Source: Pascua guehoae
Lineage: Eukaryota; Basidiomycota; Tremellomycetes; Trichosporonales; Trichosporonaceae
Assembly: GCA_001600415.1 (NCBI GenBank)
Contig: BCJX01000004.1
Coordinates: 2,007,064 to 2,071,063 of the forward strand
DNA length: 64,000 nucleotides
Reading direction: 5' to 3'
Position 1 is the stretch's first letter, and the number at the start of each line of letters is the position of its first letter. Shown one piece after another: positions 32,791-45,407 of this stretch. Under the pieces are notes generated by a model, which was not told the origin of the DNA, did not search any database, and worked only from the letters and a program-made list of their open reading frames with translations. The position numbers were made by a program, and so were the translations under genes.

Positions 32791-33036
32791 TACCTGGGTG
32801 GCCAGCGGGCCATCATTGACCCCCAGAAGACGGTCAAGCGCTACGTCCTCGTCTTCCCCGGGTTCATCAAAATTGGCTCACTATTCACTGTCGCCAGGCA
32901 GTACTCAACACGCCTTGTTGGCTTCTGGCTCGCGTACCTTCTGCCAGGCATTTTGGATATGCCCAAGTGCTCGGCTGGGCGTCACTTGGACTTGTCACGC
33001 TCCCACCACAGGGATCAGCCCTCCCCGATGCGCGAG
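32791..33036 (+). pseudogene. Relic of a POT/PTR2-type di-/tripeptide transporter
   Basis: Reading from 32791 gives YLGGQRAIIDPQKTVKRY, then FIKIGSLFTVARQYSTR and VGFWLAYLLPGILDMP. After about 32963 homology continues in a different frame (VLGWASLGLVTLPPQGSALPDA). Fungal PTR2 proteins have the same order: a DP..T.Q.I.N.F motif, N/K-I-G-S-L, a VGFW.AYLLP helix and a PPQGSVL motif. The frame change, missing both halves of the protein and immediate stops mark it as a decayed fragment. The family assignment is by motif memory and not by search. Confidence 0.6.
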
Positions 33037-33140
33037 GTTGGCTGCCGTTGCCTCCCCAATGAGTGTGGGCATTTCTGTTCCTGCCGTGGCCGTTGTGGTT
33101 GCTGTAGAGCGCCTCGTCGACGATGAATGAAGAGCGTAAA

Positions 33141-33194
33141 GTGGTGAGTGGTGAGTGGTGAGTGGTGAGTGGTGAGTGGTGAGTGGTGAGTGGT
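33141..33194. repeat. 7-bp minisatellite (GTGGTGA)n
   Basis: About 7.7 perfect tandem copies of GTGGTGA, just downstream of the POT relic. Confidence 0.95.
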
Positions 33195-34459
33195 GTCAAG
33201 TTGAAATCAGCCGGGTGTGTGTAGGCGTCCAATGCCCCCCTGTGGCACGCATACTGCTGCCCCGCGCGAGGCCAAGCTTACTCTATTCGGTCGCCACACT
33301 TACCATGGGCGATACCGCTTCGAAGGTCGGCATACCTCAGCGGCACGCGGACAGCTTCAATCGCATGATCCGAGCGCGCTACCACGGCACTGTCAAATCT
33401 TGTTTGGCACCAAAAGACTCTCAGCGAGAAGAATGCCAACTCTAACGAGTGTATTGTCCTGAGCGGCCATCGTAGCCGTCGCACGCTCTCGGCTTGGTGC
33501 AGACGGTTGTCCATTCGTTGGACGTGAGCACGCATCGGCCTGGCGTCTCGGCCAACGACAAGACAAGACAAAACCAGATCAGGGCGCCTCTACCCAACCA
33601 TGGTTCTGTTGCAAACAACCGGCAGTCACAAATATGCCGCATGTGCCCTCGGCCCGGGATGTCGGTCCGCAACCCGCACACTCGTCAACACATTCACCCC
33701 CGATAACAGTTCACCCAAAAAGTCCCGAGCATGCACGGCCCGACGCCCTCGGAGAACCACATTCTACGTGGACCTTGGGGCTCCAATGGGGACCCCGGAG
33801 ACTGCACGGCCCGACGCCATCTACCTGGATCGGGCTCCGTGCCACCCCCTTCGCACGCGATGGAACCCGGATCGAGATGGCAAGGTCATCTGACTATGGA
33901 AAGTACCGATAATGCCAACTCGAAGCTCTGCCCCAGCGATCACAATGACTCGGCCACTTTCGACGCCATTTCGATCCTTCTACGCGCTACTTGTCGGGGG
34001 TCTTCAGTGTTGCGCAAGTGCAATTGACGACCTTCCGTGCGTACGCCAGCTTCAGCTCTCGCCTGGCCATGTCCGAACCGTTGCCCTCCCGGCACTGTGA
34101 CGGATGTCGCCATGACCCCCATCGCCCCAATATATCGCAGGTATCGGGCCGGGGGTCCCAGCTGCAGGGCCGATAAACAGCCGAGATAGTGGGGAGGGTG
34201 ATGCGGGGACGCGTCCGGCGCCGAGCGCCAGACGGTTACCGGGGGCTATCAGCAGCCAGACACCATTTCTGTGCCGGGCATGGTCTCTCAGACAGTCGTC
34301 GTTTCCCGGACTCCGCCTTCAACCACCACGACATTGCGGCCACACTCGAGGCACGTGCCAGCCCCTGGCGGCGACTTCGCCATATAACAGCAGTGTGCCA
34401 GGTGTTGGTGGAAAGTCAACACCAACTCGGACACACTCTCTTGACACTCACACCCGACG
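33195..34459 (+). other. Intergenic, no gene seen
   Basis: 1.27 kb upstream of the mannanase gene. Several short open frames lack support. CACGGCCCGACGCC occurs at about 33735 and again at about 33806, a short direct repeat of unknown meaning. The last 120 nt (CCAGGTGTTGGTGG..., CACTCGGACACAC) look like a promoter and leader. Confidence 0.45.
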
Positions 34460-36073
34460 ATGCGCACGTCCAAGCTCCTCACCCTCCTTCCCCTCCTCCC
34501 GTTTGCCCTGGGTGCGCCACACAAGCGCGATGCCTCTCCCGCGCTCACGGATGCCAAACGCGCCGTCCCGTCCGGCTTTGTCACTACCAGTGGCAAGCAG
34601 TTTATGCTGGACAACGAGCCGTTTTGCTTTGCGGGCATGAACGCCTACTGGATGCCCCAGTTTGTCACCGAGAGCCAGGTCCAGGGCGCCTTTGAGCGCC
34701 TGCAGGACATTGGCGTAAAGGTGCTCCGCACCTGGGCGTTCTCCATGGTCACGGCCACACCGACGTACGACCTCACCTACTTCCAGGTGGGCCCTCCTTC
34801 ATATCTGCGGCCGTTGCTGACGACGGCAGATGTGGGACGGCACCGACTACAACCTGAACTCTGGTTCCAACGGCCTCCAGCGCCTCGACTGGGTAGTCAG
34901 GGCCGCGGAGCAGTACGGCATCAAGCTCATCCTGACCTTGACCAACAACTGGAGCGACTATGGCGGTAAGCTGCCCATGTGCCAGGCACCCCCAGGCGTA
35001 GATTTTGACTGTGCATAGGTATGGACATGTACCTGTCGCAGGTTACGGGCGACAACACGTACCACTCGGACTTTTACGTCAACGACCAGGCGATTGCGTC
35101 GTACGAAAAGTACGTGAGTCAGATTGTCAACCGCTACAAGTCGTCGGCGGGCGTGTTTGCGTGGGAGCTCGCCAACGAACCTCGCTCGGGTGGTTCCACG
35201 AACGGCGCCCGCCCCGGTTTCACCGCCGACGACCTGACGAAGTGGATCTCGGACCGCGCGAGCTATATTAAGAGCCTCGACCCTGATCACATGGTGGCGG
35301 TGGGCGACGAGGGCTTTTACAACTGGAGCAACAGCACCGACTACATCTACGACGGTGGCTCGGGGGGCGACTTCGACGCCACCCTCCAGCTCGAGAATAT
35401 TGACTTTGGCACGTTCCACCTCTACCCCGAGCCGTGGGGAAAAACGCCCACGCTCGACTGGGGCAACACGTACATCCAGCAGCATGCCAACTCGATGAAC
35501 GCCCACAACAAGCCCGTCGTCTTGGAAGAGTTCAACGTCGACGACTACGCCACACAGCAGGCCATTCTCCCCGTCTGGATCAACGCAGCCCTCGACGCCG
35601 GTCTGCCCGGCATCATGCCGTGGGGCCTCGGTGCCGAAGGCCTCGACGTCGCGGTGAGCACTACCAGTGGTAACTGCGCATGCACACACTAACCCCAGGG
35701 CTCGTCGGTGTGGGTTGGGGGCGGCATTGACAGCATGGACATTTACCCCGACAAGACCGCGCTCTGGGCAGTCCTCCAGGACCTCGGTAACACGATGAAC
35801 ACAAAGTGCCTGTCCGGCGGGTCGACCTCTCCATCGTCCACTCTCTCCGCTCCCGGATCGTCGGCGTCAGCAGCGCCCTCGACGTCCGAGTTCGCCCCGT
35901 CGTCCACTTTGGCGGGTCCATCGTCCACTTCGTCGTCGCCCACGACCACGCCGTCCACCTGCACCGTCGCAAAGTACGGCCAGTGTGGTGGCATCACCTA
36001 CACTGGCTGCACCACCTGCGAGTATGACTCCAAGTGCACCTACAACAACGACTGGTACTGGCAGTGTCTCTAG
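34460..36073 (+). CDS. Secreted GH5 endo-beta-1,4-mannanase (subfamily 7-like) with C-terminal CBM1
   Basis: Four exons: 34460-34786, 34830-34965, 35019-35653 and 35699-36073 (1473 nt, 490 residues). Signal peptide [18 protein letters not shown] is followed by possible Kex2 sites (HKR, AKR). The GH5 barrel shows [42 protein letters not shown] with the acid/base Glu (about 208), [22 protein letters not shown] and VVLEEFN with the nucleophile Glu (about 325). A Ser/Thr/Pro linker leads to a family 1 carbohydrate-binding module (YGQCGG ... [10 protein letters not shown] ... WYWQCL). Order and motifs match fungal mannanases that act on galactomannan in the medium; CBM1 binds cellulose. The enzyme is typical of wood- and litter-degrading basidiomycetes and would feed sugars to the neighbouring permeases. 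Confidence 0.92.
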
Positions 36074-36951
36074 ACACAAGGCAACGACTGCTGGCCTGGG
36101 AGCCCGGCGTACCCCTCGGTGGTGCTACCCATACGCACAGTAGTGTTGGCGACTGTGCTGTACGCCTCTGACGTGAATGAGAAGCCCCGAGCTGGCTCTG
36201 GCGCTTTGTTGGATAGGAATCAAAACAATGAGTAGCGATGAAGTTATTGTCCTGTCACCAATTCCACGAAGGCTCAGTGGAAGCTACTGGACACAATCAG
36301 GCGCTCGGCTCTACAACTTGTGTCTGGCAGCATGAATCAAGTGCGTGCGCATGAGTCAAAACCGGCTGCACGCGGCAGATCGAAAGTACGTGAGACGGTG
36401 GGTGCGCGTGCGAATCTCTTTGTCCCTACAACAGGTGCGAAGTGGCTCTTCAACTCGCCGCCGTCCCACAGAGTCCCGCCCTGCGCAGATTTGTCCGGCG
36501 CATCAACACGCCAATCGGTGCAGCTGTTTGTTGACAATCACGTACATGGCCAGACCCTCCCGACAAAGACACTTGTGTCTAGGCTCCTGCTGAGTCGCAG
36601 AAGAGATGGTGGCTCACTGACATCAAGATTTGACATCATGACATTGGAATCAGTTCCACCACACAGATATCTCTTGGCAGATACCACCAACACATGTGTG
36701 TGATGCCTGGCGGAGTGAGTTCTGGCACAGGTGATGCCAACCGCCAGCTGCCGTCCAAGCGAGCCCCAATCGAGCCCCTTACGACTTCCGAGATCGAGGC
36801 TCGCCCTTTGGCGCGTCTTGGCATGCTTTGGCGAGAATTCCTGCCGACCACGCTCAGGCACCGCTAGCCCTCTGACTGTGGGAGTTGCCCGATCTCGGCA
36901 TCCATTTGCGTGCAAGCAACCGACCAATCGCCATCACACCATCACATTTGT
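36074..36951. other. Intergenic between convergent genes, with dispersed repeat copy 2
   Basis: 878 nt between the 3' ends of the mannanase and alpha-glucosidase genes. The centre is the second copy of a dispersed repeat. No gene is supported. Confidence 0.5.
36530..36845. repeat. Dispersed repeat, copy 2
   Basis: About 315 bp similar to 24829-25195 in the same orientation, with small deletions relative to it. Shared blocks include TGTTGACAA, AGACACTTGTG, ATCAAGATTTGACATCA, ATATCTCTTGGCAGATA and TTGGCGAGAATTCCT. No coding capacity is intact. Confidence 0.7.
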
Positions 36952-39046
<2,095 letters not shown>

Positions 39047-40673
39047 TGTGGGGGCTTAGAAGAGGGGGCTGTACGTGAGCGCGCCCACGTTATGTAGCCG
39101 CGGAGTCCACAGCCATGTCGGCTTCAGCCGTTACACCAGTCCCAGTCTTTGCTGGCTCCCGTTATTCTTATTGTGACAAGGGAGGTGAGTGACGTCGTGT
39201 TTGACCCCAATGATGGGCTCCGCAGCTGTCCGGAGGTGCCCCGACCTACGGAGGTGCCCCGATGTCGGTACCGAAGATAGGCAAAACGAAGCCCGGCAAA
39301 CTAGCCGAACCTCGGCCTACTCGGCAACTATTCTTGGCTCACCGGACGGATGTATTCTCCACTCCACATCAGATGAAACATCAGATGAAGACGAGGGTGG
39401 ATGGACGCGCAGGCTGAGTGGCATGCATGGCTGGGCAAAGACGTTCTCATGGGCTGTCAAAGCGAGGAGGTTGGAGCTGGGGCCCTAGCATATACCGTTT
39501 TACGCCGACAGACGTCGTGGCAGGTCACCGATAACAGGCCACCACCACCTTTGCGCACATCTACCCCAGTTGCTTGTGCGTGCCGACAACTACTGAGATT
39601 GGTTCTCCATGATGCCAGTCGGAGTATCTTTCAACCGTTTGACCTCATCGCACCCATCAAGACAGGTTGTGCTACCTGCGCTCAGATCGAATGCTTCCAA
39701 TCATGATCGCTCATTCAGTCATAACTCGAACCAGGACAATAACAGTGAGTGAGAATAGCACCTGGTACCCATCTCCGCTCATACCATGGTCTTACCTGAG
39801 CACATATCGTGCTCTGATGTCCTGCATGTAAGGATCCATCAGAGGTGGGGTCGTTCTCATCCCCGTTCCGGACATTCATAAACCAATCACCAGTGGCTTG
39901 AAATATCGGGTACTTGTGCACTGCTGCATTTGCGGGGCGCAGGGGCCACATTGTTCACATGGGCGACATGGACAACACGGGATCGCTTGGTACATGCGCA
40001 TGCACCCACCCTCATGTTTGGGTCTTGGAGTTGGGGTGTTTGGCTCTTGTAGCGGGGCTAGCTGGGCCAATGCTGTGCTCTAGGTAGTGTTGAGCCCGAG
40101 CACCTGAGGCTACCGTTCCTCTGCTTACTATACCATTAGAGCCTGGAATATTCCCTGACAGGAGTTCATTTCAGCTTTCATGGGGCATTAGCTCACATTG
40201 CCGCATTGCACCTGCCCGCAAAGTGACCCAGGCACCTGACCCCCAGTTGAGCATGTGGACGGCTATTAGTTGATCGTTCGGGGCGCTCTGATCGCCACGG
40301 CGATTTCGGCTACCTTATTGATCACGGTCAAATTAAACTCTTGTCCGCTAGCAACACTGTGCACAGCTTCATAGGTCTCGTGCAGCTGCACGTACCGCTT
40401 CCTTCGCAGTTGTCATAGCTAAATCAAGATCTCGGCCGAGAAATGAGCTCACTCCATTGGCATTGATTGGAGGGACCGCCTGCAACGTGAATCGTCATCG
40501 TGGGTCGGTTGTCCGCGCAACCGTGCCTCGTTCGGTTGGGCCCCATGTGGGACAAGGAACCTTGCCATGCCAAGAGAACTGGGGCGCCGAGGGGCCATAA
40601 ATAACAGCCCCTGTGCTTTCTATCAGCCCCTCAAGCCCCCACACTCTCTCATCTATCCCACAGCAAGATCAAC
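39047..40673. other. Intergenic: divergent promoter region
   Basis: 1.63 kb between the divergent alpha-glucosidase and ACS permease genes. No protein-like frame with splice support, RNA gene or repeat was found. A CA-rich leader precedes 40674. Confidence 0.5.
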
Positions 40674-42379
40674 ATGGCGAGCCATCAGCTTTCAGTCGAT
40701 TCTGAGAAGGGTATCGACACCAACATTGACCTCAGCGACCAGAAGTTTGACCGCGATTTGGATAGCTATGTCTACGTGCCGGGTACGCCCGAGGAGAAAG
40801 CCCTCGTCCGTAAAATCGACCTGCACATGTTTCCCATGCTCTGGGTCATGTTTTGTCTCAACTACTTAGGTATGTTGTGTGGGGGTTCGACGACGAGAGG
40901 CATGCTGACCACCATGGCAGACCGAACCAACATTGGCTTACGTACATGCCCTTGATAGAGTACCGGCCTCGTCGCTTACGCCCAAACAGAACGCCAAAGT
41001 CGGCGGCATGGAGAAGGACCTCAAGCTCACATCGTCCCAATACTCTCTTACACTCTCTATTTTCTTTGTTGGATACCTCCTCTGGGAGGTGCCGTCCAAC
41101 ATGATCATCGCCAGGTCTAAGCCTGGTCCGTTCCTCGCTGCTGTTATGTTTGTTTGGGTGCGTAAAGGCGTTGAACGCCCTCACTGTACGCACCACCTTA
41201 CACCCAGGGTGCCATTTCAATCGGGGTCAAGGGCGTGAACAACCTTGCTGGCATCGTCGCCTTCCGCTTCTTCCTTGGCATCATCGAAGCTGGGTTTTTC
41301 CCAGGATTGGCGCTGCTCATTTCCTGCTGGTACCGCCCGGACGAGACTGCCAAGCGCATTGCAATGCTTTACACTTCCACTCTCGTCGCGGGCGCCTTTG
41401 GAGGTCTTCTCGCTGGCGGTATTATTGACGGAATGGAGGGCCTTGCAGGGTATGTTAATTCAGTCTTGGATCTTGTGCCACAGAAAGGGTCAACTGACCT
41501 CCTAGGACTCGCGGCTGGAAGTGGCTCTTCATCATTGAGGGATTGGCCACTTGTGTTGTTGCAGCCGCAGCCTACTTTGTGCTGCCAAACTATCCCCTCG
41601 ACACCAAATGGCTCACCGATGACGAGCGCCGTCTCGCCATCGCCCGACTCCGCCCTGACCCGACCGATATCTCGGATGACCAGACCATGACCGCTTGGGA
41701 AGGCTTCAAGGAGGCTGTCAAGGACCCCAAGACCTGGGTTGGTCTCTCGAAAAGGCGGTTGGCTAACGCACCAGGTCTTCGTCGTCCTCTACAACATGTT
41801 CGCCTCCGTCGGCACTATTTCCTACTTCTTCCCAACCCTGTGTGCTTCGCTCGGGTATGTGGGCCGTGAAGTCCAATGTGAGTGTCTTCTTGTCTCAAGT
41901 TGAGAGCGTTTTCTCTGCTAATGGCAGTCATGACTGTGCCCATCTACGCAGTTGCGTTTGTCATCTGCATCACCGGCGGGTACGTCGCGGATCGGTACAA
42001 GCAAAAGTTCTACGTCATTGCGGCATGCGCTACCTTGGGTGTTGTGTCGTTTATCATATGTGCGACGGTCAGCAACCCCAAAGTCAGGTACGCATTTATC
42101 TGCTTTGGCTGCGGTGCCATCTGGACCAATATCCCGCTGTTTATCAGCTGGGCAATCACCATGTTTGACGGCCGTGAGAAGCGCGCCGTGTCCATTGGGT
42201 TGGTCAACGGCTTCGGCAACCTCTCATCTGTGTATGGGTCCTTCTTCTGGCCCAGTAACACTGCCCCACGCTACGGAATGGGCTTCGCCATTACTACAGC
42301 CTTCATGGGTGTCGCGGCGATCGGCGCCGGATTCTCCAAGTGGAAGTATGGAGACAGGGGCGTCGCTAAGACTTCGTAA
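40674..42379 (+). CDS. MFS permease, anion:cation symporter family (allantoate/nicotinate permease-like)
   Basis: Seven or so exons: 40674-40869, from 40921, from about 40991-41157, 41208-41449, 41506-41737, 41775-41877 and 41928-42379; about 500 residues. Family motifs: RKIDLHMFPMLWVMFCLNYLDRTNIG (helix 1), NAKVGGMEKDL, FFVGYLLWEVPSNMIIAR, FRFFLGIIEAGFFPGL, SCWYRPDETAKR, KWLFIIEGLATC and LPNYPLDTKWLTDDER. These are typical of Dal5/Tna1-like fungal transporters for organic anions (allantoate, nicotinate, tartrate and others). The boundary between DRTNIG and NAKVGG cannot be resolved: no GT-AG pair gives a matching phase while keeping both motifs. Other joints are in phase. Confidence 0.82.
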
Positions 42380-42947
42380 TACGTATATGTAGAACTAAAT
42401 TGAGATGTCCAAGGCACTTATAATGGAGCCAGTATGTATATTCCATTGCCTATGAAACAGGACTACAGAGAATAGAAACTCCTTTGACTACAATACTGGT
42501 CAACGAGCTCATCACTCTTATTCTACTGCCTTTTGCTATTGTTTCTCTTCATCGTCTTATCGCCAATGGATGGTCTGTCTTAACTGTAGCGTTGGGATGG
42601 GTAATTCTGTGAAGACTATTTTGTTGAGTACGTGAAGCAGGCGGAACCAACCATCATCTGGCGTTTGGTCTTTCTCTCAAGTTCATGAGTCACAACAGCT
42701 GCTTCCAGCCCCTCTCGAGTTCGGCACATTATTAACAGCACAAGTGACGAAAGGGAGGGAGGTTGCATTGTCTTTTATAGAGTATAAAACACACAGCTGC
42801 TCAGCATTTGTATGTAAAGAATATCTGTACTGAAGTGCCACGAGTGGATATCAATATCAGTACTAAATTACTGAAAGTATTGGGTGGCGCGGCGTTGATT
42901 CCGCCCGAGACGTGAAGATCGAAACGAGAGCACTTCACAGTCTCCTC
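42380..42947. other. Intergenic between convergent genes
   Basis: 568 nt, relatively AT-rich, between the 3' ends of the ACS permease and AA14 genes. No gene or repeat is supported; it contains the terminators. Confidence 0.5.
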
Positions 42948-44112
42948 TTAATGACGAAGTCGCTTCTTGTGCACAGCGGGCCGGGTGGGGGCAGCCATCG
43001 CATTCGTCTGTTGGACGGCCTCTTGACGACGAACATTGCCAGTAGGAGTGCTGGGGACCGTGTATGTTGCTGGAGTTATAGCAGGAGGAACGAAGGTTGG
43101 GAACAGGTTCGCGGTGCCAGAGGTATACGTAGAGTAGGCAATTGGAGCCAAGTCGCTTTCGTTCTTGTTCCAGTGGTCGCCCGAGTCGGTGTACCAAAAG
43201 TCGTTCTGTGCGCCATTCTTGAAGCCATACTCTTCGTTGTAGACAGGAGGGTCGTTCCATGCCTGTTGGATATTCGTACCCTCTTTCTGGAGCCAGTAGA
43301 GAGGCTGCTTGGCGCCAGCCGTGCAATTGTTCTTGTCGTATGGGCACTTGCGCGCGATTTGGCCCTTGGCCACTGGTGGGGCGTCGACTGCTGCCCCTGT
43401 CACAGTGCAACGGTAGCCAACAAAGTAGATCTGCGTAGACCCACCCTGTGCCGAATGGACCCAGGCCCATTGGCAGTGGCACCCGCCTGGGGGACAAGCC
43501 GGGAGCTGGGGAATTTGAAAGTCGACCTTATTGTGGTAGACGCATGCGTGGTTGACCGAGATGACGGTAAAATCCTCCGGCTTGATCTTGTGGACGTCCG
43601 ACTCGTACGCAATGGCCAAGGCGCACCCTTTGACGTCCCAAAGCTTGTCGAGTGGGGTTCCGATGTCGTCCAGAGTGTGCATCGCGCCCAAAACTGGCTG
43701 GGTTCTCCAGTTGTCACAGGCGTACGGATCTGCTGTGGTGTCACGGTCGGGTTGGAGCGAGGTATAGGACTTTTGGCAAGACGTCTCCCCTGTGAACACT
43801 CCGCCAGCAGGCAGCTCCATGAACACGCCGTCATCTATTATCAGCTCTTTGACTTAGTTCGCAGACAGGTGACTCACGAGGAGGACGGTCAATGTTACCG
43901 TGGAACCACCAGTCATTAAACGACAAGTCCATGAGCGGGTTGGCCGGAATGTGGGAATCTTCACCTTCGGTCCAGTTCTGACTGGAAGTGTAGTCAGTTT
44001 CAGTTCATGGTTGAACGTGCGATGGCACTCACCCGTACATGGCCTCGTGCCACATGGCAATATGTGCAGCAGCGGGTGCGGCCAGAACCAGGGAGTATAC
44101 GATTGAGATCAT
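42948..44112 (-). CDS. AA14 lytic polysaccharide monooxygenase
   Basis: Minus strand, three exons: 44112-44033, 43981-43878 and 43834-42948 (1071 nt, 356 residues). A short signal peptide (MISIVYSLVLAAPAAA) leaves a mature protein starting HIAMWHEAMYG, so the N-terminal His of the copper brace is present at residue 17. Family motifs: SFNDWWFHGNIDRPPH, ELPAGG, LWDVKGCALAIAYESD, PEDFTVISVNHACVYH and ACPPGGCHCQWAWVHSA. These match AA14 enzymes, copper oxidases first characterised from a wood-rotting basidiomycete as acting on cellulose-bound xylan. The C-terminus is Thr/Pro-rich with a basic end (HKKRLRH) and no carbohydrate-binding module. It would act outside the cell with the GH5 and GH51 enzymes nearby. 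Confidence 0.88.
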
Positions 44113-45407
44113 GTTGGCGAGTAAAGTTTTGATTCTTAATCGACAATGTACCAGAGCGGTGGGGTAAGAGCAAGTAGGAGGGGTGGGGATGGCAACGACT
44201 GTGAAGTGTGGCGGGGTTAACGGATTGAGCTTGCTCTCCAACTCGTCTCTTTAAGTAGGGTTCTGGGAGACACGAAAGCGGTGTTGATCGCAGTAGACAC
44301 CCGACATACATTGGCCCAGAAGAGGCATACCAACACCGTGAGTAGAGGAACCAGTTCCCGTTATCGGCGACTGTTCAAAACCTATGTTGAGAGCTTCACC
44401 CCGGGTCAGCCCTACCTGGAACTGGGTCCTGGTAACGTTGTCAACAATACCTTTCGGGTTGACATGGTTGAGCTTCCACTTTCGCTGTCACGGACACGCT
44501 GAGTCAATCCTGGTAGACTTTCAACCTACCTGATGAGACGAGACACTCTAAACGTTGCCAGTTGCGGCAGGTGAACTGTGGGACAGGGGGTACCGCCTGG
44601 CCCTCGACAAGCAGGGTTAGCAGGTGCGGAAGTGCCCTGGTGTCACGGTGGATAGGTGAAGGAAATGTGCGAAGCTGGAAGTATCGTGCCTGTGTGAAAC
44701 CAGTTCTTGGGCTTTGGATGGAAAACTAGGGTACGCGAGGTGACGGTGCCCAAGGTTCAAACCAGTTTGCATCCGGATGGAATCCCTTTCTGGAAGCTCT
44801 ATGTTCCATCGGCCCAGAAAGTGCCGTTCCTCGGCGACATAGTGACAAGGGGCCGTGCCCACGGTACGCATTAGTGGAGTTGTGCCTATTGGCATAGCCC
44901 GTCCTTACCCTGCCGTGTGACCTGCAATCTAGCTGAAAGGGGCCCAGTGGTGGTATGACGAGAACCAAAGGGCGAGCAAACCGACGCGTTCCAGGCACAG
45001 CCTCAATGTCCAGAATCTACCAATACTCTTGGTGTGTGACTTGGGCAAGTGCGAGGGCCATCAGCGCGCAGGGAAAGTGCGAGGGGTCATCAGCGCCCAC
45101 CTCATCGCCACTGCATCGCTTTGGGCTCAAATCGTCTTCTTCGGGTACCTTGAGGGGTCGGTGGGTTGATAGCTCACCATCGATTCATCTGCAGACAGCG
45201 ACATCCAATTGTACAGCAATTACTTGTGAAAACCTGAAAAAAAGCGGATGGAAGAATAGTGAAGTTCAAAGCAATCCCCGTGGTGAGGCCCGGGCATGTT
45301 CTTCTTGTGGACGAGGTCCGAACCTCCAAGTGGTAGGTGCAATAATACGGGGGATTTGCAACGGGAGGACACTTATTGAAGTGGCTAAACAATCCAACAA
45401 CTTCCCC
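44113..45407 (-). other. Intergenic, no gene seen
   Basis: 1.3 kb between the AA14 promoter and the 3' end of the lactose-permease-like gene. No supported coding frame or repeat. Confidence 0.5.

Noticed and set aside
33735..33820. Short direct repeat CACGGCCCGACGCC and a resemblance of GCTCCAATGGGG near 33785 to dispersed repeat copy 1
   Set aside because: Matches are 14-17 bp in GC-rich DNA with no extension; insufficient to call a third repeat copy.
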